14,546 nucleotides of DNA from CAIKZJ01 sp964626015 (GTDB taxonomy: Bacteria > Bacteroidota > Ignavibacteria > Tepidaquicellales > Tepidaquicellaceae), in contig CAZVCC010000070.1 of NCBI GenBank assembly GCA_964626015.1, forward strand, positions 1 to 14,546, given 5' to 3'. The position numbers were made by a program, and so were the translations under genes. Under the pieces are notes generated by a model that did not search any database, was not told where the DNA came from, and saw only the letters and a list, made by a program, of their open reading frames with translations. Position 1 is the stretch's first letter; the number at the start of each line of letters is the position of its first letter. Of the stretch, positions 6,362 through 13,527 are shown in pieces.

Positions 6362-7093
6362 ATGGCTAAATCTGTCAGTGTTATTATACCTGCACTTAAT
6401 GAAGAAAAACTGATAGAGCAGACCGTTAGGCAGTTTAGCGATGTTGTTAAAGAAAAGTACGATGTTGAAGTTATTGTTAGCGATGGCGGGAGTACCGATA
6501 ATACACTTTCAATCATTGAAGGCAAAGTTGATAAAATTGTAAAACACGATAAGGATTATAAACAGAACATTTCCAAAGGAAGAAATATGGGTTTTAAATC
6601 TTCTACGGGTAATGTTCTGATTTTTTTTAACGCTGATACTTATGTTAATGATATTGATTTGTTCTTTGAAAAAATTCTCCTTTACCTTAAAGATGAAAAA
6701 GTGAATGCACTCGCTTTTCCCGTGAAGGTTTTTCCGAATGAAGAAAAATTACAGGATAAAGTGTTCCACTCTCTTTACAACAATTATGTCCGTCTGCTAA
6801 ACTTTGCTTTTATGGGCATGGGAAGGGGAGAGTGCCACATCGTTAAAAGAGAAGCTTTTGAATCGGTTAAGGGTTATAACGAAGATCTCGGAGCGGGTGA
6901 GGATTTTGAACTGTACAAGAAACTTCACAAAATCGGTAAAATACGGTTCTGTAAAGACTTGCTGGTGTATGAATCACCGAGGCGTTACAGGAAGTTTGGT
7001 TATTTATACGTTCTCTTTGACTGGGCGAAAAATTCTATTTGGATTACGCTTTTTAAAAAGTCTGTCTCCAAAGAATGGAAACCTATCAGATAA
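6362..7093 (+). CDS. Family 2 glycosyltransferase
   Basis: 243 residues, a single-domain GT-A enzyme. The N-terminus (VSVIIPALNEEKLI) and DGGSTDNT (D41) form the nucleotide-sugar site. FFNADT (D92) stands at the metal-binding DxD position. GAGEDFEL (E180, D181) is the likely catalytic-base region. The C-terminus (PRRYRKFGYLYVLFDWAKNSIWITLF) is basic and amphipathic, suggesting membrane association without a full transmembrane span. Donor and acceptor cannot be read from sequence; a polyprenyl-linked or lipid acceptor for envelope glycans is plausible. It lies 8 bases after rpmB and 3 bases before tgt, an odd place for a glycosyltransferase, so co-expression need not mean shared function. Confidence 0.9.
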   Translation: MAKSVSVIIPALNEEKLIEQTVRQFSDVVKEKYDVEVIVSDGGSTDNTLSIIEGKVDKIVKHDKDYKQNISKGRNMGFKSSTGNVLIFFNADTYVNDIDLFFEKILLYLKDEKVNALAFPVKVFPNEEKLQDKVFHSLYNNYVRLLNFAFMGMGRGECHIVKREAFESVKGYNEDLGAGEDFELYKKLHKIGKIRFCKDLLVYESPRRYRKFGYLYVLFDWAKNSIWITLFKKSVSKEWKPIR

Positions 7094-7096
7094 GTA

Positions 7097-8239
7097 ATGA
7101 AGTTTTTTAAAGTTCTTTCACATAGTAATGAAATTGGTGTTAAAGCCAGAACTGGTCTGATTACTACAGATAATTCTGTAATCGAAACCCCTGTCTTTAT
7201 GCCCGTAGGTACCGTTGCAACCGTTAAAGCATTAAAAAATTCTGAACTTGAAGAGCTTGATGCTCGTATAATTCTCGGAAACACATATCATCTTTTTTTG
7301 CGTCCGGGAAATGAAATCATGAAGGAATCTGGTGGACTGCATAAGTTCATGAATTGGAAAAGGAGCCTTCTTACTGATAGTGGCGGCTTTCAGGTTTTTA
7401 GTCTATCTACTCTAAAAAAGGTTGAAGATGGTGGCGTGAGGTTTAGTTCTCATATTGACGGCTCTAAACATTACTTTTCACCGGAAAGTGTTATCAACAC
7501 TCAAAGGATTATAGGTTCTGATATTATGATGCCTCTCGATGAGTGTATTGCTTATCCTGCGGCTTTTAAGCAAGCAGTGAAGGCGCTTGAACGAACTACG
7601 AAATGGGAATCAAAGTGCTTTGAAGTATATAAGTACACATCTCCGTTGTATGGCAACAAACAAAGATTGTTCTGTATTGTACAGGGTAGTACTTTCAAAG
7701 AGTTACGGAAAAGAAGTATAGAAGAACTGCTTATTAATGATTTTGAAGGTTGCGCAATAGGTGGTCTCGCAGTCGGTGAAAAGAACGAACTCATGTATGA
7801 ACTTACGGATTATTGCACAGACTTTCTACCGGTTAATAAACCGAGATATTTGATGGGGGTCGGTACACCGATTGATATTCTTGAGTCAGTTGAACGTGGA
7901 GTGGATATGTTCGACTGCGTTATGCCGACTCGTAACGCAAGACACGGCAGAATTTTTACGACTTATGGAGAGATAAATATCAAAAATGCTAAGTATGCAA
8001 ACGATTTCAGACTGATTGACGATGAATGCATGACTTATACTTCTATGAATTTCTCTTTTGCGTACTTGAGACATTTATTCATGGCAAAAGAGATTCTTGG
8101 TGCTCAACTTGCTTCATTACATAATTTGGGTTTTTATCTGAAACTGATGAAAGACATAAGAATAGCTATTAGTAATAACAAATTTATGGATTTTAAACAA
8201 ACATTTTTATTAAAATATAATTCAAACAAACAAAAATGA
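7097..8239 (+). CDS. tgt: tRNA-guanine(34) transglycosylase
   Basis: 380 residues, full length. It exchanges G34 of GUN-anticodon tRNAs for preQ1 in queuosine synthesis. The acid D94 (LLTDSGGFQVFSLS), the substrate-binding D148 region (MPLDE), GGLAVGE and the nucleophile D273 (MFDCVMPTRNARHG) are present. The structural zinc site is altered. Against the Zymomonas enzyme (constant offset of 7) C318 is kept as C311 and H349 as H342. C320 is T313 and C323 is S316, within ECMTYTSMNFSFAYLRHL. The fold around it is otherwise conserved. I recall that some Bacteroidota Tgt proteins also lack these cysteines, so this may be a lineage trait rather than inactivation. It overlaps yajC by 4 bases. Confidence 0.96.
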   Translation: MKFFKVLSHSNEIGVKARTGLITTDNSVIETPVFMPVGTVATVKALKNSELEELDARIILGNTYHLFLRPGNEIMKESGGLHKFMNWKRSLLTDSGGFQVFSLSTLKKVEDGGVRFSSHIDGSKHYFSPESVINTQRIIGSDIMMPLDECIAYPAAFKQAVKALERTTKWESKCFEVYKYTSPLYGNKQRLFCIVQGSTFKELRKRSIEELLINDFEGCAIGGLAVGEKNELMYELTDYCTDFLPVNKPRYLMGVGTPIDILESVERGVDMFDCVMPTRNARHGRIFTTYGEINIKNAKYANDFRLIDDECMTYTSMNFSFAYLRHLFMAKEILGAQLASLHNLGFYLKLMKDIRIAISNNKFMDFKQTFLLKYNSNKQK

Positions 8240-8553
8240 ACATTTTATTTGGTATCTTTTTGCAGGCAGGTGGAGCAGATTTGCTTTCTACTATAGTTCC
8301 TTTTCTGCTAATTATTGTAGTTTTCTATTTCCTTATTCTTAGACCTCAGCAAAAAAGGCAGAAGGAAAGAACAAAACTTCTTGAAGGTGTTAAGAAAGGT
8401 GATAAGATTATCACTGCAGGTGGAATACACGGTGTTGTCGAAGGTCTCGACGATAAAACCGTTCTTGTTAAAATTGATGATAGCGTTAAAGTTAAACTCG
8501 AGAAAACAGGTATTGCTACAATAATCGGATTAACTGACCAGGGCAAGAAGTAA
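8236..8553 (+). CDS. yajC: Sec translocase accessory subunit YajC
   Basis: 105 residues. YajC associates with SecDF in the inner membrane and supports Sec-dependent export. A single transmembrane segment (residues ~17-35, TIVPFLLIIVVFYFLIL) is followed by the hallmark RPQQKRQKE. A soluble domain follows, containing GDKIITAGGIHGVVEGLDD. The ATG overlaps the tgt stop (ATGA), indicating translational coupling. tgt-yajC is a widely conserved pair, usually followed by secD/secF. Here secD is missing and ribBA follows after 18 bases. Confidence 0.96.
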   Translation: MNILFGIFLQAGGADLLSTIVPFLLIIVVFYFLILRPQQKRQKERTKLLEGVKKGDKIITAGGIHGVVEGLDDKTVLVKIDDSVKVKLEKTGIATIIGLTDQGKK

Positions 8554-8571
8554 ATTTTAACAAAATCCTGA

Positions 8572-9810
8572 ATGGATAAGAAGAATATTAAACTGGATTC
8601 TATTGAATCCGCTATTAGTGATTTTAAAAAAGGTAAAATCATAATAGTAGTTGATGATGAGGATCGTGAAAATGAAGGCGATATGATTTTCTCTGCGGAA
8701 AAATCAACACCAGAACTCGTAAACTTTCTCGTTCGTCATGCAAGGGGTCTTATTTGTGTCCCGATGGAACAGAAAAGGCTCGATGAACTTGAAATCGGTA
8801 TGATGACTGCGGATAATACTGCACGCCATGAAACTGCCTTTACTGTCAGTGTTGATTACTTAGTCGGTACTACAACAGGAATTTCAGCGTTCGACCGTCA
8901 CAAAACTATAAAAGCTCTTATTGATAAAAAGACTAAACCTGCTTCACTCGGTAAACCGGGGCATATTTTCCCGCTTAAAGCAGAAGAAGGGGGAGTTTTA
9001 AAAAGAGCTGGGCATACTGAAGCCGCCGTTGACCTCGCAAAGCTTGCGGGTCACTATCCTGCGGGCGTTCTTTGTGAAGTGCTGAAAGAAAACGGTGAAA
9101 TGGCGCGTCTTCCGGAACTTCTTGAGATTGCGGATAAGTTTAATCTGAAAATAATCTCTATTAAAGACCTTATCAAATACAGGCTTACAAAAGATATTCT
9201 CGTGTCAAGACTTGTTGACGCAAAACTTCCGAGTAAGTTCGGTAATTTTAATATTCATATCTATCGTAGTAATGTTGATAGAAAAGAACACATAGCTCTC
9301 GTAAAAGGAAATATTAAAACAAATAAACCTGTACTCGTTAGAGTTCATTCAGAATGCATGACTGGTGATATTTTCGGCTCACTGAGATGTGATTGCAGGG
9401 AGCAGCTTACTAAATCTATGCAGATGATTGAAAAAGAAGGTAAAGGTGTTGTTCTTTATATGAGACAGGAAGGCAGAGGTATTGGGCTCGTTAATAAACT
9501 TAAAGCTTATAATCTTCAGGAAAAAGGAAAAGATACTGTCGAAGCAAACATAGAACTCGGTTTTCAGGCAGATTTAAGAGACTACGGTATTGGAGCTCAA
9601 ATACTGCGGGACCTTGGACTCAAGAAAATAAAACTTCTTACAAATAATCCTAAAAAGATTATAGGTCTGATAGGCTATGGTCTCGAAGTCGTTGATAGGG
9701 TTCCTATTGAAATTGAAGCTAATCATATTAATGTAAGATATTTAAAAACTAAAAGAGATAAATTAGGTCATCTAATTTTATTGGAAAAAACTAAAAAGAG
9801 AATTAATTAA
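8572..9810 (+). CDS. ribBA: Bifunctional DHBP synthase / GTP cyclohydrolase II
   Basis: 412 residues. It supplies both precursors for riboflavin: 3,4-dihydroxy-2-butanone 4-phosphate from ribulose 5-phosphate, and the diaminopyrimidine from GTP. The N-terminal RibB domain (1-~203) has DDEDRENEGD at 28-37, HETAFTVSVD, TTGISAFDR and GHTEA with H148. The C-terminal RibA domain (~207-400) has the zinc ligands C262, C273 and C275 (SECMTGDIFGSLRCDC), RQEGRG at 298-303, and LTNNPKK. Both active sites look intact, so the fusion should be fully bifunctional. No other rib genes are nearby and I see no FMN-riboswitch-like leader; expression probably follows the operon. Confidence 0.97.
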   Translation: MDKKNIKLDSIESAISDFKKGKIIIVVDDEDRENEGDMIFSAEKSTPELVNFLVRHARGLICVPMEQKRLDELEIGMMTADNTARHETAFTVSVDYLVGTTTGISAFDRHKTIKALIDKKTKPASLGKPGHIFPLKAEEGGVLKRAGHTEAAVDLAKLAGHYPAGVLCEVLKENGEMARLPELLEIADKFNLKIISIKDLIKYRLTKDILVSRLVDAKLPSKFGNFNIHIYRSNVDRKEHIALVKGNIKTNKPVLVRVHSECMTGDIFGSLRCDCREQLTKSMQMIEKEGKGVVLYMRQEGRGIGLVNKLKAYNLQEKGKDTVEANIELGFQADLRDYGIGAQILRDLGLKKIKLLTNNPKKIIGLIGYGLEVVDRVPIEIEANHINVRYLKTKRDKLGHLILLEKTKKRIN

Positions 9811-10287
9811 ATGGAACAGGGAATTGTTTATCTTAAAAGGAAAAGGCTCGTAGAACTTGAAAATCAACTTAGAGAATTAAAAACAGTTGAAAGAAGAGAT
9901 ATTGCGGATAAAATTGCCGAAGCTCGCTCTCATGGTGATTTATCCGAAAATGCAGAATACGATGCCGCTAAAGAAGCTCAGTCTCATCTTGAAATGAAGA
10001 TTGGGAAACTCGAGAATCTTCTTTCAAGGGTAAAAATTATAGAGGATTCAGATATCCCTGATGATACAGCTTACGTGCTTACTGAAGTAAAAGTATTTGA
10101 CCTGAAACGAAAGGAAGAATTGTCTTATCATTTAGTCTCTCCCGATGAAGCAGATTTTGAACAGGATAAAATTTCTATCGTTTCTCCTCTTGGTAAAGCC
10201 CTGTTAGGAAAGAAGGTGGGAGAAGTGGCTTCATTTACGGCACCCGCCGGCACTATAGAATATAAAATTCTTGAAATTAAAAAATAA
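9811..10287 (+). CDS. greA: Transcript cleavage factor GreA
   Basis: 158 residues, standard length. GreA enters the RNA polymerase secondary channel and stimulates cleavage of backtracked RNA. The N-terminal coiled coil (to ~residue 76) carries the tip motif HGDLSENAEYDAAKEAQ, with the acidic residues D43 and E46 that act at the active site. The C-terminal FKBP-like domain contains ISIVSPLGKALLGKKVGE and ends in ILEIKK. The ATG follows the ribBA stop with no spacer (TAA then ATG) and there is no Shine-Dalgarno, so translation is probably coupled to ribBA. The second residues (EQGIVYLKRKRL) fit the family start. Confidence 0.96.
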   Translation: MEQGIVYLKRKRLVELENQLRELKTVERRDIADKIAEARSHGDLSENAEYDAAKEAQSHLEMKIGKLENLLSRVKIIEDSDIPDDTAYVLTEVKVFDLKRKEELSYHLVSPDEADFEQDKISIVSPLGKALLGKKVGEVASFTAPAGTIEYKILEIKK

Positions 10288-10296
10288 TAAAACGTC

Positions 10297-11208
10297 ATGT
10301 TTTACAAGAAATTTTCTGAAATTAAAGTTGGTGTTTTTATTTTTGTCGCTATAGTAATCGTTACGGCTACTATTTTCTGGTCTAAAGGATTTATTATGGG
10401 TAAGGATAAACGGGATATGGTAGCTTATTTCCCCTCTGTTTCAAGCTTAAATTTCGGTGACCCCGTTTCTGTGAACGGAGTCGTAAAAGGTAAGGTCTCC
10501 CAAATTGAACTTGAAGGGGATTCTGTAAAAGTTACTTTTGTTCTGGAAAAAGACGTGATTATTAAAACTGATTACTCTATTGAAATTGCATCACCCGAAC
10601 TTATGGCTGGAAAAACTGTATATATTAGACCAGGAAAGGACGCTAACCAGATCGATTATAATAAACCTTTGTTCGGTGTTAATGGTGCTGATATCTCTAC
10701 TGTAATGAAAACTGCTTCCGATATTGCTGGAGATGTAAAAACGCTTATCGGGAAATTTAATAAAACTGCTGATAACCTTGACCTCGTTCTTGTAAATATA
10801 AATGAACTGGTAGGTGATAAAAGAATGCAGGGTGATTTGAAAAATACCATTTCTAACCTTGCTGTTACTTCCAGAAGCCTTAATGGTCTTGTTGCCGATT
10901 CAAGAAAGAACGTAAATAACTTATCTGATAATGCGGATAAAACACTAAAGAGTGTTAATACTCTTCTTGATGATACTTCACCGGAGATTAAGAGTACTTT
11001 CAAGGATGTTCAGTCTCTTACTGTAAAATTCGATTCTCTCGTATCAAACCTTAATCTAATTGTTTCTGATATTCAAACTCAGAATAGCGGAGTCGGTAAG
11101 TTTATTTATGACGATAAATTCTTTAATAACCTTAATAAACTTATAGAAGAAGTTGAAAAGCTAACGGTCAAGATTAAAAACGACGGTGTAAAGATTAATC
11201 TTTTCTGA
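10297..11208 (+). CDS. MlaD/MCE-domain lipid transport protein
   Basis: 303 residues. MCE proteins are periplasm-facing substrate-binding parts of ABC lipid transporters (Mla type), moving phospholipid between membranes. An N-terminal membrane anchor (residues ~10-30) follows EIKVGVF. The MCE domain runs ~40-115, with SVSSLNFGDPVSVNGVVKGKV and SPELMAGKTVYIRPG. Residues ~135-260 are a long Ser/Asn/Asp-rich helical region, probably the coiled coil that builds a periplasmic tunnel. The C-terminus (FIYDDKFFNNLNKLIEEVEKL) is typical of the family's tail. The permease and ATPase partners (MlaE, MlaF) are not adjacent. It is the last gene of the plus-strand run and faces a convergent gene. Confidence 0.93.
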   Translation: MFYKKFSEIKVGVFIFVAIVIVTATIFWSKGFIMGKDKRDMVAYFPSVSSLNFGDPVSVNGVVKGKVSQIELEGDSVKVTFVLEKDVIIKTDYSIEIASPELMAGKTVYIRPGKDANQIDYNKPLFGVNGADISTVMKTASDIAGDVKTLIGKFNKTADNLDLVLVNINELVGDKRMQGDLKNTISNLAVTSRSLNGLVADSRKNVNNLSDNADKTLKSVNTLLDDTSPEIKSTFKDVQSLTVKFDSLVSNLNLIVSDIQTQNSGVGKFIYDDKFFNNLNKLIEEVEKLTVKIKNDGVKINLF

Positions 11209-11231
11209 TTTTAAATTATCCCTTTTTAAAA

Positions 11232-11258
11232 AAACCCTGTTCAAATTGGACAGGGTTT
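11232..11258 (-). terminator. Rho-independent terminator between convergent genes
   Basis: AAACCCTGTTC (11232-11242) pairs with GGACAGGGTTT (11248-11258), an 11-base stem with one G-U, closing a 5-base loop. On the minus strand the stem runs straight into a T tract (A run at 11228-11234 on plus), so it best terminates the porQ-like gene, whose stop is about 25 bases away. On the plus strand only TTT follows, so it may serve the MCE operon less efficiently. Confidence 0.85.
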
Positions 11259-11282
11259 CATAGTCTTCTGTTATGTTAATAC

Positions 11283-12236
11283 TTATATGTCAAATCCGAT
11301 ATTAAACCTGTGAGCAGCTCCTACGTTTCCTAAAGAATTAAAAGCATAATCAAGTTTATATCTCTCCCCGAACCTTATTCCAATACCCGCTGAGAATCCG
11401 CTGATGCCTAATGAAGAACCCGTTTTAAAGTTCTGCCTCTGAGGATTATTGTAACCTATTCTTAATAGTACATAATCATTCAGGGTGAATTCTCCGCCGA
11501 CTACAATATTCTTGAACCTATCAAAGAATTTATCATATTCATCAAGTAGGTTTGAAAATCCGATATTCACCGTCAATGGAAGATGTTCAAGGGATTTTGT
11601 CATGCCTAATCGCAAATCTATCGGTAACTTTTCATTCGTGTTTATATATTTCTTAACTTGTGTTCCTAAATTTAAAATACTAATACCGAAGTTCAATTTC
11701 TCTTCCGGTATAACATACATAGCCCCAAGATCTAACGCAAGAGCCATCGAGTTATACTCATCTATGGATGAATATATAAATTTCACATTAGCTCCGTAAT
11801 GAAAATTTACCTTATATTTGTTCGCATACCCGAGTGAAAGTGCAAGTTCATTAGCACCAAAAGTTCCTAAGTTCTCAAAGTTTTCGTCGTATTTATCAAA
11901 ACTTCCGTAATTCATGTATCTGATACCCGCTCCGAAGTAACCTATGTCTTTGTATTTCTGGGAATATGCAACATTGCCCGAATTTATGTCCATTAGATAT
12001 TTAAAGAATCCAACACTTGCCTGTTTTCCCTCAAGCGTTGCAAGTCCGGCAGGATTGTAGAATATCGTGTTTACATCATTTGAAACCGAAACAAAACTTC
12101 CCGCCATTGCAGATGAACGGGCGTCAACATTTAGGTTTAGAAAATCGTATGTGTATTGTTGTTGAGTAAATGCTGTATTAGCTGTAAGTATTACTGCTGC
12201 TGCAATTACTGATATTAGACTTATTTTCTTTTTCAT
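11283..12236 (-). CDS. porQ: PorV/PorQ-family outer-membrane protein, PorQ-like
   Basis: 317 residues from the second in-frame start (ATG); the preceding GTG is not needed. Residues 1-25 are a signal peptide ending near AFTQ. The mature protein begins with the family hallmark YDFLNLNVDARSSAMAGSFVSVSNDVNTIFYNPAGLA. It continues as an alternating beta pattern with FHYGANVKFIYSSIDEY and LEHLPLTVNIGFSN, expected of a 14-strand FadL-like barrel. These features fit PorQ, which with PorU, PorV and PorZ forms the T9SS attachment complex on the cell surface; PorV is the main alternative. A sorting-domain client is encoded at 637-2151. It has its own promoter candidate and terminator, so it is probably monocistronic or read together with acyP. 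Confidence 0.83.
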   Translation of the reverse strand: MKKKISLISVIAAAVILTANTAFTQQQYTYDFLNLNVDARSSAMAGSFVSVSNDVNTIFYNPAGLATLEGKQASVGFFKYLMDINSGNVAYSQKYKDIGYFGAGIRYMNYGSFDKYDENFENLGTFGANELALSLGYANKYKVNFHYGANVKFIYSSIDEYNSMALALDLGAMYVIPEEKLNFGISILNLGTQVKKYINTNEKLPIDLRLGMTKSLEHLPLTVNIGFSNLLDEYDKFFDRFKNIVVGGEFTLNDYVLLRIGYNNPQRQNFKTGSSLGISGFSAGIGIRFGERYKLDYAFNSLGNVGAAHRFNIGFDI

Positions 12237-12293
12237 CACTGATTATTGGTTATTAACTTGTAGCTAACCTCTTTACTCAACTCCTTTTTTCTT

Positions 12294-12325
12294 CAATAAT
12301 ATTCAATAAAAGCAAAAAATACAAG
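12294..12325 (-). promoter_or_regulatory. Bacteroidota-type promoter for the porQ-like gene
   Basis: Reading the minus strand, CTTG is followed by 20 bases and then TATTATTG. This is one mismatch from the TAnnTTTG box, at the same spacing as the candidate before gcvH. It sits between acyP and the porQ-like gene and would give a leader of roughly 50 bases. Confidence 0.4.
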
Positions 12326-12329
12326 TGTT

Positions 12330-12599
12330 TTAATAAACTTCAAATGTTTTCAGTTTAGCATCATACCTCGCTTCTTCTTTTAGCAATTTAGTTACCCTTG
12401 AAGCAGATGGCCCGATTTTAACATTCTTAATGTAATCATTTAGCAGCCCTTCTTCCCCTTGTGCAAGTATTTCAACGTCTCCGTTGTATAAGTTTTTTAC
12501 GTATCCTGTAATTCCGAATTCTTTTGCAGTCCTGTAACAGTAATACCTGAACCCGACACCTTGTACAAGACCTTTGACTATAATTCTAATTGACCGCAT
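12330..12599 (-). CDS. acyP: Acylphosphatase
   Basis: 89 residues, the usual small alpha/beta fold. It hydrolyses acyl-phosphates such as carbamoyl- or acetyl-phosphate in the cytoplasm. The phosphate-binding loop GLVQGVGFRYY holds the catalytic arginine R18, and the catalytic asparagine is N36 in GYVKNLYNGDVEI. The expected GPSASRV near residues 63-69 and a terminal FEVY are present. Its first 14 bases overlap the end of the upstream EamA gene in another frame, so the two are probably translationally coupled. PlsX, elsewhere in the window, makes acyl-phosphates, but a functional link is speculative. Confidence 0.96.
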   Translation of the reverse strand: MRSIRIIVKGLVQGVGFRYYCYRTAKEFGITGYVKNLYNGDVEILAQGEEGLLNDYIKNVKIGPSASRVTKLLKEEARYDAKLKTFEVY

Positions 12600-13521
12600 G
12601 TATAATCTTTTTCTTTATTTCTTGATAAAATTCTGAGAATATAAATCCAATCAAAATTATTAACGCACCAACTATCTGGTTACCCGAAAGTAGCTCCGAT
12701 ATAAGAATGAATCCGAATACTACTGCGAACACCTGCTCCATGTTGTAAATAAGTCCTGCCCTGATGGGAGTAGTATATTTTTGAAACTTTATCGCTAAAA
12801 ATAAAGCAATAAATGTAGAAAATATCCCGTTAAAAACTATAGAGAAAACTAAAAACCAGTTAAACTCTGCTTTAAACGAATCTAACCATAAATGCTCTAT
12901 AAAAACTAATGAAAATAAACTTAATACCGCCATTGCTAAATATTGTCCCCAAATCAATGGTAAGGCATCACTGTCGCGTGAATATTTGTCAAGATACACT
13001 ATATGGTATGCAAAAGCCACCGAACATATCATCGTTATAATGTCACCGAAATTCAGTTCTGTATTCTTTATATCTGATAGAATATATATTCCAAACATCA
13101 CAATTATTACGCCTATCACATTTTCCACCTTTGGCTTAACTTTTATAACCATTATCTGAACAAATGGAATTAATACAAGATATGTTCCGGTTATGAAAGC
13201 TGAATTTGCGGATGTTGTATGCTGTAATCCAACCGTTTGGCTCACAAATCCTAAAAAGAGAAATATTCCAAGTATAATGCCTTTTCTTACATCGTCCTTT
13301 TTAAATTCTTTAATTCTACCCCTATAAAATCCGTAAAAAATTATAACTGTCAGAAAAAATCTAAAAAAGATAAACGCATTTGGCGACATGTAGTTCAGAG
13401 CAATCTTCACCGAAGGAAAACTAAACCCCCATACAAGTGAACAGAATAATAATATTACCTCTGATTTGTACTGTGTAGGATTGCTTGAGAAGTAATTTTT
13501 TAATCTGATGATAGCATTCAT
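12586..13521 (-). CDS. EamA/DMT-family transporter
   Basis: 311 residues with about ten hydrophobic helices arranged as two EamA repeats (roughly 20-150 and 160-300). This is typical of the drug/metabolite transporter superfamily in the inner membrane. Family marks include LLFCSLVWGFSFPSVKIAL, NAFIFFRFFLTVIIF and SANSAFITGTYLVLIPF in the first half. The second half has AGLIYNMEQVFAVVFGFILISELL, where the family usually has PVxAxLxxxxEPxxAxxxG. The substrate cannot be read from sequence; metabolite or amino acid export is common. The gene lies 6 bases after the prenyltransferase and overlaps acyP by 14 bases, so the three form one minus-strand transcript. Confidence 0.92.
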   Translation of the reverse strand: MNAIIRLKNYFSSNPTQYKSEVILLFCSLVWGFSFPSVKIALNYMSPNAFIFFRFFLTVIIFYGFYRGRIKEFKKDDVRKGIILGIFLFLGFVSQTVGLQHTTSANSAFITGTYLVLIPFVQIMVIKVKPKVENVIGVIIVMFGIYILSDIKNTELNFGDIITMICSVAFAYHIVYLDKYSRDSDALPLIWGQYLAMAVLSLFSLVFIEHLWLDSFKAEFNWFLVFSIVFNGIFSTFIALFLAIKFQKYTTPIRAGLIYNMEQVFAVVFGFILISELLSGNQIVGALIILIGFIFSEFYQEIKKKIIHAVN

Positions 13522-13527
13522 TCCGTT

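Noticed and set aside
6804..7097. 97-codon plus-strand ORF in a second frame of the glycosyltransferase
   Set aside because: The GT2 frame carries the conserved ED motif and C-terminus across the same bases; the other frame has no recognisable pattern.
7000..7284. 94-codon minus-strand ORF across the GT2/tgt junction
   Set aside because: Serine-rich translation antisense to two genes with clear motifs; typical of reverse-strand shadows.
8554..8571. FMN riboswitch upstream of ribBA
   Set aside because: Only 18 bases lie between yajC and ribBA, leaving no room for the aptamer.
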